A DNA stretch of 64,000 bases from Alcanivoracaceae bacterium (GCA_016744455.1 JADGEI010000008.1:62001-126000), one strand, 5' to 3'; numbered from the stretch's first letter, positions 18,754 through 28,922 are shown. Notes: generated from the letters alone by a model not told the origin. Made by a program: numbers and translations.

Positions 18754-19662
18754 GTGACAAATAATATCGATTATGATTATTTTGAAATAACCATTCCTTG
18801 TACGACTCATGAGACAGAAGAAATTGAGGATTTCTTGTTTTCACTTGGTTCTTGTTCTGTTACTTTTAGGGATGCGGAAGATGTTGCAATTTTAGAGCCT
18901 GCTCCAGGAAAAATGCCACTATGGCAAGATGTTAACATTACAGGGATGTTCACCACGGATTTTAATGAATTAGCTACCTTGACTGCCATTGAAAAAGAAT
19001 ATTCAAATAGGTCGATTTCACTTAATAAATTAAAAAATCAAGTTTGGGAGCGTACATGGCTTAAACATTTCAAACCGATGAAATTTGGCGAGAGAACGTG
19101 GATAATTCCCAGTGAATTTGAAGCGATTGATAAAGAAGGGTTTAACATTTATTTGGATCCTGGTTTGGCCTTTGGAACAGGAACGCATGCAACAACTGCT
19201 CTATGCTTGACATGGATTGATAAAAATCAATGCACAGGTAAAAAAATTGTTGATTTTGGCTGTGGTTCTGGAATATTGGCAATAGCTGCATTAAAACACG
19301 GTGCTCAAACAGTATTTTGTACCGATATTGATCCTCAGGCCATTGAATCAACCAGAGCTAATGCTAAACAAAATAATGTAGAAAAACACATTGAAGTTAT
19401 TAATCCATCTGAGTTCCATCAAATCCTAGATTTAGATATTGTCATGGCAAATATCTTAGCTGCGCCCTTATTGACCTTGGTTGATGCTTTTGCTTCAATG
19501 TTAAAAGAGAATGGAAAATTAGTAATGTCAGGTATTCTTAAAGAGCAGACGGATGAAATCATCAGCAAGTTTAGCCAATCTTTTGTTGACTTTCAAATCA
19601 ATATTATTGAAGATTGGGCATCTGTGGTTTGTGTTAAAAAAAGATTAGGATTAAAAGAATAA
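18754..19662 (+). CDS. prmA: Ribosomal protein L11 methyltransferase
   Basis: 302-residue SAM methyltransferase that trimethylates L11. N-terminal ferredoxin-like domain, then PGLAFGTGTHATTALCL and the SAM motif VDFGCGSGILAIAALKHGA, with MANILAAPL as the catalytic loop. GTG start 4 bases after accC. Shares its stop with the next gene's ATG. Confidence 0.96.
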   Translation: MTNNIDYDYFEITIPCTTHETEEIEDFLFSLGSCSVTFRDAEDVAILEPAPGKMPLWQDVNITGMFTTDFNELATLTAIEKEYSNRSISLNKLKNQVWERTWLKHFKPMKFGERTWIIPSEFEAIDKEGFNIYLDPGLAFGTGTHATTALCLTWIDKNQCTGKKIVDFGCGSGILAIAALKHGAQTVFCTDIDPQAIESTRANAKQNNVEKHIEVINPSEFHQILDLDIVMANILAAPLLTLVDAFASMLKENGKLVMSGILKEQTDEIISKFSQSFVDFQINIIEDWASVVCVKKRLGLKE

Positions 19663-20486
19663 TGTTTACTCAATGTCGAGGTTGTGGTGAGATTTTCCCA
19701 GTATCAGTTGATGATTTAATAACGGCCAGTGCGATGGTGCGATGTAGCTCATGTGGGGCAGTGTTTAATTCGTTAGATACCTTGAGCGAATATAAACCGA
19801 ATGAAAATGCAGACTTAATTTTACATGATATTGACAACCCACCTCCATTACTAAACCACGAGTTTAAAGAAAGCGTTGTTGAGAGAATCCCTAATAAGAT
19901 TAGAAGACAAACAGAAGAACTTGATGATGGTGCAATCTTCAATGTAAAGCCGGATTTTGTCGCAGATACTGTTACAAAAAGATCACCTGTGTTGTCACTT
20001 TTTTGGTACGGCGCAACACTGGGGTTGTTAGTTGTTTTGTTGTGGCAAGTAACGGCCTCTTTAAAAGATGGTTCACTACAGCTTCCGCAGAATAAATTGA
20101 CAGAAAATATATGTGACTATGTTGAGTGTTTCAAAGGGGCAAAGGAATCAAACCTTAATCAAATAGCTTTGGTGTCGCGTAGCATAAGACAGCACCCAGG
20201 ACGAGATAATGCTTTAATTATTACGGCAGGCATTATCAATAGCGATAAACAAACGCAATTATTTCCAGCATTACAGGTAAAAATGTCTAATTTAAATGGT
20301 GAAATTGTAGCAATGCGTCGATTTTTACCATTTGAATACATCGATTCTGAAACAATTTCTACAGGGATGTTATCCAATACGCTTATCCCAATATCCATTG
20401 AGTTACAAAGTCCCGGGAAGAATGCGGTTACTTTTGAGGTGGGTTTTAGTCCAACCTTTGGTGCTGATATCTATGGTTTAAATTGA
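19662..20486 (+). CDS. MJ0042-type zinc-ribbon protein with DUF3426 domain
   Basis: 274-residue membrane protein of unknown function. An N-terminal zinc ribbon (CRGCGEIFPVS...VRCSSCGAVFN, two CxxC pairs) is followed by a polar linker, one membrane helix near residues 105-127 (LSLFWYGATLGLLVVLLWQV) and a C-terminal extracytoplasmic beta domain (DUF3426). It is conserved between prmA and fis in several gammaproteobacteria. No enzymatic motif is seen. Confidence 0.85.
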   Translation: MFTQCRGCGEIFPVSVDDLITASAMVRCSSCGAVFNSLDTLSEYKPNENADLILHDIDNPPPLLNHEFKESVVERIPNKIRRQTEELDDGAIFNVKPDFVADTVTKRSPVLSLFWYGATLGLLVVLLWQVTASLKDGSLQLPQNKLTENICDYVECFKGAKESNLNQIALVSRSIRQHPGRDNALIITAGIINSDKQTQLFPALQVKMSNLNGEIVAMRRFLPFEYIDSETISTGMLSNTLIPISIELQSPGKNAVTFEVGFSPTFGADIYGLN

Positions 20487-20722
20487 TGGACTTTGATAAA
20501 ATAAACCTACAAAGTTTTACTCGCAAAACTGTAAAGCAATATTTGCAGAATATGGATGGGCATCCTACAGAAAATTTATATGAATTTGTCATTTGTGATA
20601 TTGAAAAGGGTTTGGTTTTAGAGGTATTAAACTTTACTAATCATAACCTAACAAAAGCTTCTGGGATATTGGGAATCACACGTACTACTTTACGAAATAA
20701 AATAAAAAAGCATAAGTTGTAA
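20486..20722 (+). CDS. fis: DNA-binding protein Fis
   Basis: 78-residue nucleoid-associated protein and transcription factor. The C-terminal HTH (NLTKASGILGITRTTLRNKIKKHKL) is characteristic. The ATG at 20486 overlaps the previous stop (TGATG); a TTG one codon earlier is less likely. Shorter at the N-terminus than E. coli Fis (98), as in pseudomonads and relatives. Precedes purHD. Confidence 0.93.
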   Translation: MDFDKINLQSFTRKTVKQYLQNMDGHPTENLYEFVICDIEKGLVLEVLNFTNHNLTKASGILGITRTTLRNKIKKHKL

Positions 20723-20778
20723 CAATTTTTTTAATAAGCGTTATAATACACCGCCATATTTCTTAGCAATAATTTATC

Positions 20779-22362
20779 ATGGCAACCACACAAAATCGCG
20801 TTTCAATTCGACGGGCACTTATTAGTGTCTCAGACAAATCAAATCTGCAAATTTTAGCTGCAGGATTACACGAACAAGGTATAGAAATTCTCTCCACAGG
20901 AGGTACATCTGAATTTCTTAAATCTTTGGGTTATGAAGTGACTGATGTTTCGGATTATACGGGCTACCCTGAAATGATGGGGGGGCGTATAAAAACTCTA
21001 CACCCAAAAGTACATGGAGCTTTATTGGGACGTTCTGAAATTGATTCCGAAGTCATGGCGAAAAATGGAATAGAAGCAATCGATTTATTGGTTGTAAATC
21101 TCTACCCTTTTGAACAAACCATCAGTGCAAATGATTGTAGCTTGGAGGGCGCGATAGAAAATATAGATATTGGAGGACCTGCAATGGTAAGAGCAGCCTC
21201 AAAAAATCATGATAGAGTAACTGTCATTGTTAACCCAAATGATTACCAAGAATTTATAGATGAAATGGCAACATATGGAGGTATTTCCCATGCTAACAGG
21301 CATATATTAGCAGCTAAGGCATTTGCCCATACTGCTGCATATGATGGTATGATTGCGACCTACCTTAGTTCGACCAAAGATACTGGGGATAAAGTGGAAT
21401 TTCCTCGTTATTTAACTACTCAATATAGACATAGATCTCATTTAAGATACGGTGAAAATCCTCATCAGAAAGGGGCGTTCTATGTTGAAAAAAATGCGCT
21501 TAAAGGAACAATTGGAAACGCTCATCATATACAAGGAAAGGCATTAAGTTACAATAATATAGCAGATGCAGATGCAGCTTTGGAATGTGTAAAAGAGTTT
21601 AATGACTCACCTGCTTGTGTGATTGTTAAGCATGCAAACCCATGTGGAGTTGCCTTAGAATCAAATTTAGAGCTAGCATACCTAAAAGCATTTTCAACCG
21701 ATCCAACTTCTGCTTTTGGTGGTGTAATAGCATTTAATGGAAAAGTAACAGAAAAATTAGCAAAAACGATAACAAAAAAGCAGTTTGTTGAAGTGATTGT
21801 GGCTCCAGAATATGATGATGGCGCAATCATAGCATTTAAAACAAAGAAGAATTTACGGATATTAAGCTGTGGCCAATGGCAAATACCACAGCAACCATGG
21901 CAAATGCTTAAACGCGTCAACGGTGGCATGTTGGTACAAGATGCTGATATCTTGCAGTTAACGGATGATCAATTAACTGTAGTGAGTAAAAAGCAACCCA
22001 CAAAACAACAATTAGAAGACATGAAATTCACTTGGAAAGTGGCTAAAAGGGTTAAATCTAATGCTATTGTATACGGTAAAGATTTGATGACTGTAGGTAT
22101 TGGTGCGGGTCAAATGAGCCGGGTTGTGAGTGCAAGAATAGCTGGAATGAAAGCTCACGATGCTGAATTGAAGGTAACGGGATCTGTTATGGCTTCTGAT
22201 GCGTTTTTTCCGTTTCGTGATGGAATTGATGAAGCAGCAGCTAGCGGTATTGCAGCAGTTATTCAGCCTGGTGGCTCAATTCGTGATGAAGAAGTTATTG
22301 AAGCCGCAAATCAGCATAACATTGTCATGATTTTTACTGGTGTGAGGCATTTTAATCATTAA
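20779..22362 (+). CDS. purH: Bifunctional AICAR transformylase/IMP cyclohydrolase
   Basis: 527 residues catalysing the last two steps of IMP synthesis. N-terminal cyclohydrolase domain (RALISVSDKSNLQILAAGL, STGGTSEFL, GGRIKTLHPKVHG) and C-terminal transformylase domain (RYGENPHQKGAFY, VKHANPCGVA, SAFGGVIAFN, GAGQMSRV, SDAFFPFRDGID). Ends VRHFNH as in the family. Confidence 0.98.
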   Translation: MATTQNRVSIRRALISVSDKSNLQILAAGLHEQGIEILSTGGTSEFLKSLGYEVTDVSDYTGYPEMMGGRIKTLHPKVHGALLGRSEIDSEVMAKNGIEAIDLLVVNLYPFEQTISANDCSLEGAIENIDIGGPAMVRAASKNHDRVTVIVNPNDYQEFIDEMATYGGISHANRHILAAKAFAHTAAYDGMIATYLSSTKDTGDKVEFPRYLTTQYRHRSHLRYGENPHQKGAFYVEKNALKGTIGNAHHIQGKALSYNNIADADAALECVKEFNDSPACVIVKHANPCGVALESNLELAYLKAFSTDPTSAFGGVIAFNGKVTEKLAKTITKKQFVEVIVAPEYDDGAIIAFKTKKNLRILSCGQWQIPQQPWQMLKRVNGGMLVQDADILQLTDDQLTVVSKKQPTKQQLEDMKFTWKVAKRVKSNAIVYGKDLMTVGIGAGQMSRVVSARIAGMKAHDAELKVTGSVMASDAFFPFRDGIDEAAASGIAAVIQPGGSIRDEEVIEAANQHNIVMIFTGVRHFNH

Positions 22363-22374
22363 AAGAGTGGTTGT

Positions 22375-23658
22375 ATGAAAAATAAAGTATTAGTTATTGG
22401 GTCTGGGGGGCGTGAACATGCACTTGCATGGCGATTAAGCTTGTCAAGCACTGTGGAAAAAGTGTTTGTGGCACCAGGAAACCCAGGTACCGCGAGTGAA
22501 GAGAATGTTGAAAACGTAGCTGTTGCAGCAAATGATTATCCAGCTTTAACAAGGTTTTGCCAAGAAGCCGGTATTGATTTAGTTGTTGTTGGACCAGAGC
22601 AGCCATTATGCGATGGTTTGGTAGACTTAATGAAACAAGCAAGAATTAATTGTTTTGGCCCAAGTGCTAAAGCAGCAAAGCTTGAAGCTTCAAAAGTTTA
22701 CAGTAAAATGTTTTTAGAAAAATATGCGATTCCTACTGCTGCCTACGCTAATTTTACAGAGATAGAACCTGCCTTAATATACTTAAGTAAGCAAAAATAC
22801 CCACTTGTAATAAAGGCAGACGGCCTTGCAGCAGGTAAGGGTGTAGTCATTGCAGCTAATGAAGAATTGGCTATTTCAACAGTAAATGATATGTTGGCAG
22901 GAAATGCTTTTGGTGAGGCAGGTCACAGGATTGTGATTGAGGAGTTTCTTGAAGGAGAGGAAGCCTCGTTTATTGTAATCGCTGATGGTGAAAACTTTGT
23001 TCCTATGGCAACTTCGCAAGATCACAAAGCACGCGATAATGGGGATAAAGGCCCCAATACAGGTGGTATGGGGGCTTATACACCAGCTCCTTGTGTTACA
23101 AAAGAAATATACGAAAAAATCATTGAGTTAATAATTAAGCCTACATTAAAAGGTATGCGAGCAGAATCTTGCCCTTTTGTTGGGTTTTTGTATGCAGGAA
23201 TCATGATAGATAAATTCGGGAACCCCAAAGTTTTAGAGTTTAATGTTAGGTTTGGTGATCCAGAGACACAACCTATTATGATGCGTCTACAAAGTAACTT
23301 GGATGAACTGTGTTTGGCTGCAATTCGGGGACAATTAAACGGGCAAAAAATATCATGGGATACTCGAACTGCATTGGGAGTTGTCTTGGTTGAATCCGGT
23401 TATCCAAATGCATACAAAACGGGTAATAAAATCACAGGTTTAGATGTGCCATCTGTTTTTACTAACACAAAAATATTTCATGCAGGAACAGCGATGAAAG
23501 ATAATAAAATAGTTACTAATGGCGGTAGGGTGTTGTGTGTCTGTGCTATGTCAAATAGCCTTAAAAAAGCGCAAAATTTAGCCTATAAACGTGTCGAAGA
23601 GGTTAGTTGGGAAAGTCAATATTATCGAACAGATATTGGATTCAAAGGATTGATATAG
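22375..23658 (+). CDS. purD: Phosphoribosylamine-glycine ligase
   Basis: 427-residue ATP-grasp ligase of purine synthesis. Motifs: KVLVIGSGGREHALAWRL, GNPGTA, VGPEQPLCDGLVD, KADGLAAGKGVVIA, and RFGDPETQPIMMRL. Twelve bases after purH, so co-transcribed. Confidence 0.98.
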   Translation: MKNKVLVIGSGGREHALAWRLSLSSTVEKVFVAPGNPGTASEENVENVAVAANDYPALTRFCQEAGIDLVVVGPEQPLCDGLVDLMKQARINCFGPSAKAAKLEASKVYSKMFLEKYAIPTAAYANFTEIEPALIYLSKQKYPLVIKADGLAAGKGVVIAANEELAISTVNDMLAGNAFGEAGHRIVIEEFLEGEEASFIVIADGENFVPMATSQDHKARDNGDKGPNTGGMGAYTPAPCVTKEIYEKIIELIIKPTLKGMRAESCPFVGFLYAGIMIDKFGNPKVLEFNVRFGDPETQPIMMRLQSNLDELCLAAIRGQLNGQKISWDTRTALGVVLVESGYPNAYKTGNKITGLDVPSVFTNTKIFHAGTAMKDNKIVTNGGRVLCVCAMSNSLKKAQNLAYKRVEEVSWESQYYRTDIGFKGLI

Positions 23659-23797
23659 CAGATAGTACATCTGTGTTGTGGTAAAATAGCAACATTAGCA
23701 AGAATTGTGGTGTAGATACCAACATTATTGACAAATAGCTAATAATTTGTGAAGATGCGATATATATATGATTATTTTAAATACAGGTTAGAAAAAC

Positions 23798-25060
23798 ATT
23801 AATAAATTAGTATTATCACTATCGGTAATTTTGTCAATTGCTAGCACATATGTTGCAAGAGCAAATGTGTCATTGCATTCAGCAATTACAGACAAGGTAG
23901 TGGGTGGTAGTTTAGGTCTGCAACAAGCCTCTTTTAAAAGCATGCATTTAGGCGATTGGCGAAATCAAATTTCAGATAAATTAATGCCACGTTTTTTTAA
24001 TAACTTGTCTAAATATTCAGCTAACAAAAAAATAAGCAATTATTCAAATTATTTATTCGATTCAAAATCAGTTAAAACCAATAAACGTTTCTCGGTTCCA
24101 GTATTTTCAGAAAATATGCTATCTGTATTTACTAGAGATACCAATTTGCATTTTTCATTTGCTACTGAAAACTTTCAGGCATCATCTCTATTAATGGAAC
24201 AAATGCAATTTGACTATAATGCTACAGCAGGCTATAAAAGCTCCAAAATAAAATCTAAAGTCATTGAGCAAGAATTTTTTACTCCTGGTTATGTCATAAC
24301 AAATGGAAAAAGCTCAATTGGTTTAGCGGCTGTATTGGTGCAACAAAGGTTTTTAGATGATTCTTACGGATCAGCAACATATTCGAGTTCATCTTCTTTT
24401 CAACCATATAGCGATAAAACTTTAATCAATACCAACAGAGGAACAGGTTATCGTTTAAACTTTTCCCAGGCTTTACCCGCAAACATTAATTTCACGTTAA
24501 ACTATCAGTCTCAAATTGAAATGAATGAGTTTGATTCATTTGGTAGTAGTTATTCTGAACCAGGTGACTTTGATATACCTAGCCAGTATACATTTTCTTT
24601 AGAGATGCCACTGACTGAAAAAAATAAAATTAGTGTGGCTGCTGAGAAGATATCATATTCAAGTATAAAACCCAGTGTTCATTCTGGTTATTCTCAGTCA
24701 TTTTTAAATGTATTCAATGGTCCAATTAGCCCTCTTTTTAAATTGGAGGATCTGACCGTCTATTCTTTAGGTTTTGAGCAAGCTCTTAATCATGCATTCT
24801 CATGGAATATTGAATTAACAACAAGGCAACAAGCTCCCGCGACAGCATTGATATTTAATAATATTTTAAAAGATGATACTGCAAGTGTTAGCTATAAAAT
24901 AGGATTAACTCAATCACTTCACCTAGGTGAGTTTAGCTTGTATACAAGTTTTGCTAACAAACCAATTCTTATTGGTTATACAGAATTTGGCAGATTATCA
25001 TCAAATAGTTCGCTTGGCCATCATATTGAAGGTGTTGCCACGTGGAGCTTCCAGTTTTAG
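23798..25060 (+). CDS. Predicted outer-membrane beta-barrel protein, ATT start candidate
   Basis: Unrecognised protein of about 420 residues. The frame is open upstream to a stop at 23789; beginning at ATT (23798) it encodes a good signal peptide, MNKLVLSLSVILSIASTYVARA. No ATG or GTG exists to supply it; the nearest in-frame alternative is a TTG at 23831 in the middle of the hydrophobic core. The mature part has many alternating Ser/aromatic strands and ends in WSFQF with C-terminal Phe, typical of barrels inserted by BAM. The barrel family is unknown; some segments recall surface autotransporter-type barrels. It precedes the permease gene by 12 bases. Confidence 0.6.
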   Translation: MNKLVLSLSVILSIASTYVARANVSLHSAITDKVVGGSLGLQQASFKSMHLGDWRNQISDKLMPRFFNNLSKYSANKKISNYSNYLFDSKSVKTNKRFSVPVFSENMLSVFTRDTNLHFSFATENFQASSLLMEQMQFDYNATAGYKSSKIKSKVIEQEFFTPGYVITNGKSSIGLAAVLVQQRFLDDSYGSATYSSSSSFQPYSDKTLINTNRGTGYRLNFSQALPANINFTLNYQSQIEMNEFDSFGSSYSEPGDFDIPSQYTFSLEMPLTEKNKISVAAEKISYSSIKPSVHSGYSQSFLNVFNGPISPLFKLEDLTVYSLGFEQALNHAFSWNIELTTRQQAPATALIFNNILKDDTASVSYKIGLTQSLHLGEFSLYTSFANKPILIGYTEFGRLSSNSSLGHHIEGVATWSFQF

Positions 25061-25072
25061 AATACATTATTC

Positions 25073-26128
25073 ATGAACGTACTTTCAAGTTGGTTTAAGA
25101 GAAACTTCAACAATCCACAAATCGTTATTCTAATAAGTATGTTAATACTGTTGTTTGCGGTTATTATATTTCTTGGTAAACCATTAGCCCCTTTTTTAAG
25201 CAGTGTTGTATTAGCTTATTTATTGGAAAGTGTAATCGTGCGTTTGCAGGTACTGAAAATCCCACGAATAATTGCTGTCATCATAGTATTTTTATTATTT
25301 GTAACTTTATTAATGTTTTTGATATTTTGGGTTGTTCCAGTATTGATAACCCAGGTTTCTCAATTGGTGCAACAATTGCCAACTTATCTTTCAACAGGTT
25401 TGGAATTTGTTAAACAGCTTCCTGACAAGTACCCTGCAATTATTTCAACAGAACAGGCCGCATCTTTAACTACGACTATTACTACTGAACTAACTCAAAT
25501 GGGTCAAAGTGTTTTGTCAAAAACAGTATCTTCCGTATTTAATGTTATTTCGATTGGCATATTTCTTATTTTGACACCTATATTAGTGTTTTTTATGTTG
25601 AAGGATAAGCAGGTTCTTATGAATTGGTTTTCACGATTTATTCCAAGGGATTCAAAATTAACTTTGTCAATTTGGGGAGAAGTTGATGAACAAATTGGCA
25701 ATTATGTGCGCGGAAAAGTCATGGAAATATTTATAGTTGGATTGGTAACCTATATTTTGTTTATACTCTTTGACTTGGAGTACTCTATCTTACTTGCAAC
25801 CTTAACAGGTTTTTCTGTATTGATTCCATATATTGGAGCTGCTTTAGTTACTATACCTATTGCATTAGTCTCATTTTTTCAATTTGGTTGGAGTGGAGAT
25901 TTTGCTTGGTTAATAATAAGTTATGGAGTTATTCAATTACTTGATGGAAATGTGTTGGTTCCTTGGCTTTTCTCTGAAGTCAATAACTTACACCCTGTAG
26001 CCATTATTGTTGCTGTTCTATTCTTTGGAGGGATTTGGGGTTTTTGGGGCGTTTTCTTTGCCATCCCTTTGGCGACAATGGTTAATGCTATTATTAATGC
26101 TTGGCCAAAAAAATTAGAGTCTGAGTAA
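25073..26128 (+). CDS. AI-2E/PerM family permease
   Basis: 351-residue inner-membrane protein with about eight hydrophobic segments and the family landmarks: an N-terminal LGKPLAPFLSSVVLAYLLESVIVRL, the long amphipathic region in the middle and GFSVLIPYIGAALVTIPIAL plus HPVAIIVAVLFFGGIWGFWGVFFAIPLATM. Family members export autoinducer-2 (TqsA) or work as Na+/H+ antiporters; the substrate here is unknown. The 3' end overlaps grxC (opposite strand) by 15 bases. Confidence 0.87.
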   Translation: MNVLSSWFKRNFNNPQIVILISMLILLFAVIIFLGKPLAPFLSSVVLAYLLESVIVRLQVLKIPRIIAVIIVFLLFVTLLMFLIFWVVPVLITQVSQLVQQLPTYLSTGLEFVKQLPDKYPAIISTEQAASLTTTITTELTQMGQSVLSKTVSSVFNVISIGIFLILTPILVFFMLKDKQVLMNWFSRFIPRDSKLTLSIWGEVDEQIGNYVRGKVMEIFIVGLVTYILFILFDLEYSILLATLTGFSVLIPYIGAALVTIPIALVSFFQFGWSGDFAWLIISYGVIQLLDGNVLVPWLFSEVNNLHPVAIIVAVLFFGGIWGFWGVFFAIPLATMVNAIINAWPKKLESE

Positions 26129-26368
26129 CTCTTCAAGTTTTCCTGTTTTGGCATGATCGACTAAATCATCATAGCCACCTACATGATACTCGTTGATGAA
26201 TATTTGAGGGACAGTGAAGCGCCCTGACTTACTAATCATTTCTTGCTTTAAGCTTACTTTTTTGTCGACCCTAATTTCATTAAAACTGATATTTTTTTGC
26301 TTGAGCATTCGTTTTGCAGCAAAACAGTAAGGGCATAGTAGGTTTCCATATAACAGGACTTTTGACAT
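26114..26368 (-). CDS. grxC: Glutaredoxin 3
   Basis: 84-residue thiol oxidoreductase. Active site CPYCFAAKRML, TVPQIFINEYHVGGYDDL (cis-Pro and glutathione site). Reduces protein disulfides and glutathione mixed disulfides. Converges with the permease gene. Confidence 0.95.
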   Translation of the reverse strand: MSKVLLYGNLLCPYCFAAKRMLKQKNISFNEIRVDKKVSLKQEMISKSGRFTVPQIFINEYHVGGYDDLVDHAKTGKLEELLRL

Positions 26369-26457
26369 AATTATTCTCAGGTAATTTAGGTTGGATTCTA
26401 TCGTATTGATAATTAAGATTTCGTTATGTAGTGGTATTAATTTTACTTAAACTGAAA

Positions 26458-27072
26458 TTAATACTTTTCAATGAAACCGTTAAATTGTAAATTTTTCAAT
26501 GGTCTTAGCCATGGTTTTTCAATCGTTTGAGGAAGATTGTTGTTTTGTAGTCCTGTATCTTTATCTTTATATAAGCCATACAAGACAATCCACCAATCAA
26601 GGTCATTTCGACTTGATTTTACAATCAGTACATCATTTTTGTTTAGGTTTTTCTGCTTAACAAAATTTATGGCATTTTGTGGAGTGCTAACACCGATAAG
26701 TTGATGGGACCATAAATTGGCATATGGATTATCTTGGGGTGTTTTAATTGTTTTTGGCAGTTCTTGTTTAATTGGTGCAATAGGGCTTGTTTTATTTTTG
26801 TAAGATCCAGAGTTGTTAAATTTAGGCGCATTTAATGTTTTGATAACAACCTCAGAAGTTTCTAGTTCGGATTCACTTTTATTAATTAGCTTGCTGGCTT
26901 TAGTGTTAGCTATATGTTGCTTATCCTCAGGAGCACAAACCCATTGGTTTTTTGCAGCAAAACAAATTATATTTGTATCCTTAATTTTGTCTTTTGCTAA
27001 TGAGGCACTAGAAATTATTAAAAGGATCAATATTGGCAATTTTTTATGGCTTGTAATATGTCTTCTTCGCAT
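26458..27072 (-). CDS. Secreted SPOR-domain-like protein
   Basis: 204-residue exported protein. A basic N-terminus (MRRRHITSHKK) plus hydrophobic segment LPILILLIISSASLA forms a signal peptide. A low-complexity linker precedes a C-terminal module (WSHQLIGVSTPQNAINFVKQKNL...SSRNDLDWWIVLYGLYKD) resembling a SPOR peptidoglycan-binding domain, as in DamX, which sits after aroB in E. coli. The start overlaps aroB by 46 bases, which is large but needed for the signal peptide. DamX itself has a cytoplasmic part, so this is a shorter, fully exported variant. Confidence 0.65.
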   Translation of the reverse strand: MRRRHITSHKKLPILILLIISSASLAKDKIKDTNIICFAAKNQWVCAPEDKQHIANTKASKLINKSESELETSEVVIKTLNAPKFNNSGSYKNKTSPIAPIKQELPKTIKTPQDNPYANLWSHQLIGVSTPQNAINFVKQKNLNKNDVLIVKSSRNDLDWWIVLYGLYKDKDTGLQNNNLPQTIEKPWLRPLKNLQFNGFIEKY

Positions 27073-28115
27073 ACATTTGCTTGTATATAAGCATCTCCGA
27101 GTGATTTTAAAAGTATGAGTCTGTGTTTATTGTTAATAACTTTTTTATCTAAACGCATTAACTCAACAAGTTTCTTAGCATTAATATCTTTTGATAGCAT
27201 AGTTAATAAATTAAAATCTTGCAAGTGCTTTATGAGTTCTTTTCGTAGATTGTGAGTGCTAGATTTCAATAGATAAGATAATTCAGCAGCCATTACCATG
27301 CCAATTGCAACGGCTTCACCATGAGAAAAGGTTTTATAATGGGTGTAAGTTTCAATGGCATGGGCAAAAGTGTGCCCTAGGTTAAGTATTGCTCTGATCC
27401 CTGATTCTTTTTCATCAAGTTGAACAATTTGGGCTTTATACTGGCAACATTTTGCTATTAATTTTGTTAGAGTAGGTAAATCTTGGGCATTAATGTTACT
27501 GGAATGCTTTTTTAGCCATTGGCTGAATTTTGGTTGATTAATGAGGCCATATTTTAGGGTTTCACCTAGGCCTGATCTAAACTCACGTTTAGGAAGAGTA
27601 GATAGAGTTGAAGTATTAATAATAACTGCTTGCGGTTGATGAAATGCCCCAATTAAATTTTTTCCATTGACATGATTTATAGCAGTTTTTCCACCAACAG
27701 ATGCATCGACTTGAGCGAGTAAACTAGTAGGGATTTGGATAAAATTAATTCCACGCATCCAAGTAGCTGCTGCAAAGCCCGTCATATCGCAGATAACTCC
27801 TCCCCCAAGGCTGATAAGTAAATCAGAGCGATTAAAGTTTTTGTCAGCTAAAAAATCCACTATCTGACTCCATGATTTTTGAGTTTTATATTCTTCGCCA
27901 TCGGGTAATGCGATGGTATAGATGCAATTTGTATAGTTAAAAAGTTGATTTCTAACTTCTTCTTCATAAAGCGGTGCAACTGTTGTATTACTAACAATAG
28001 TAATTTTTCTATTTATTAATAATTCTTTAATTGACTCAAAGTCAAAACGACTATCATTGATAACAATGTCATAGCGGCTGTTTGGTAAGTTTACTTGTAC
28101 AGTTTTTGAATTCAT
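27027..28115 (-). CDS. aroB: 3-dehydroquinate synthase
   Basis: 362-residue shikimate-pathway enzyme. NAD site SLGGGVICDMTGFAAATWMRGI, metal and substrate motifs PTSLLAQVDASVGGKTAINH and NLGHTFAHAIET...HGEAVAIGM. Seven bases after aroK, the classical aroKB order. Confidence 0.97.
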   Translation of the reverse strand: MNSKTVQVNLPNSRYDIVINDSRFDFESIKELLINRKITIVSNTTVAPLYEEEVRNQLFNYTNCIYTIALPDGEEYKTQKSWSQIVDFLADKNFNRSDLLISLGGGVICDMTGFAAATWMRGINFIQIPTSLLAQVDASVGGKTAINHVNGKNLIGAFHQPQAVIINTSTLSTLPKREFRSGLGETLKYGLINQPKFSQWLKKHSSNINAQDLPTLTKLIAKCCQYKAQIVQLDEKESGIRAILNLGHTFAHAIETYTHYKTFSHGEAVAIGMVMAAELSYLLKSSTHNLRKELIKHLQDFNLLTMLSKDINAKKLVELMRLDKKVINNKHRLILLKSLGDAYIQANVCEEDILQAIKNCQY

Positions 28116-28122
28116 ATTGTGG

Positions 28123-28644
28123 TTATAAATAATGTTTTATAATAATGGTAGCCATTTTATAAGCGGATTGATGACCAGTCTTGACAGTTTTTGTGGCTAA
28201 TGATTGATATATAGGGTTTCTATAGGCAGCCATATCAATTAATTTTTGTTTGCGATCATCCGTTTGTAACAAAGGACGTTTTTTGTCTTTACGAAGTCGA
28301 TACAACTGTTGTTTGACTTCTGTTTTTAAATAAATGATTGTGGCTAATGAATCTTTAATTAGCTTTCGATTTTTTTCAGTAACAATGATTCCCCCGCCTG
28401 TTGCGATTATACATGCAGGTTTGTTTAACAATTTGTCTAACATGGAAGTTTCTCTTTTTCTAAAGCCTTGTTCTTTTTCGATTTCAAAAATTAGATTTAC
28501 ACTCACCCCACAGCATTTCTCCAACTCATTGTCAACATCATAAAAATCCAGCCCAAGTTTATGTGCAAGGATCGAACCAACCGTTGTTTTTCCTGCGCCC
28601 ATTGGACCAATTAAGATGATGTGTTTGTTAGCGTTATTTTTCAA
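28123..28644 (-). CDS. aroK: Shikimate kinase
   Basis: 173-residue P-loop kinase. Walker A GPMGAGKTTVGSILA, shikimate-binding DVDNELEKCCG and RKRE, and GGGIIVTEKNRK. Lid region RPLLQTDD. Feeds aroB-linked chorismate synthesis. Confidence 0.96.
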   Translation of the reverse strand: MKNNANKHIILIGPMGAGKTTVGSILAHKLGLDFYDVDNELEKCCGVSVNLIFEIEKEQGFRKRETSMLDKLLNKPACIIATGGGIIVTEKNRKLIKDSLATIIYLKTEVKQQLYRLRKDKKRPLLQTDDRKQKLIDMAAYRNPIYQSLATKTVKTGHQSAYKMATIIIKHYL

Positions 28645-28922
28645 TGTTTGATTACAGTAAAATTAATGCTAGTCTATCATTTATTTAAAACATAACAATC
28701 TTAAGTGTTAAAGTTATGAAATAATTTGAGTAACAATAATTGTCAGTACGACTTAAGGCTAGGGCTATACTAGTATTAATTATCGCTCCATAAGTTTAAA
28801 AACTTAAGTTAAGATGTGTTTTATAGGCACATAATTGTTAAATTTAAATTATTAAATTATATTTGTCATAATTAAATATAACAGATTGATTGATAATTGT
28901 TCTGTTAGTGTAAATGAGAATT

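Noticed and set aside
28780..28870. Sigma-54 promoter (GGCAC...TTG) before the first pilin gene
   Set aside because: GGCACATAATTGTT has the wrong spacing for the GG-N10-GC rule.
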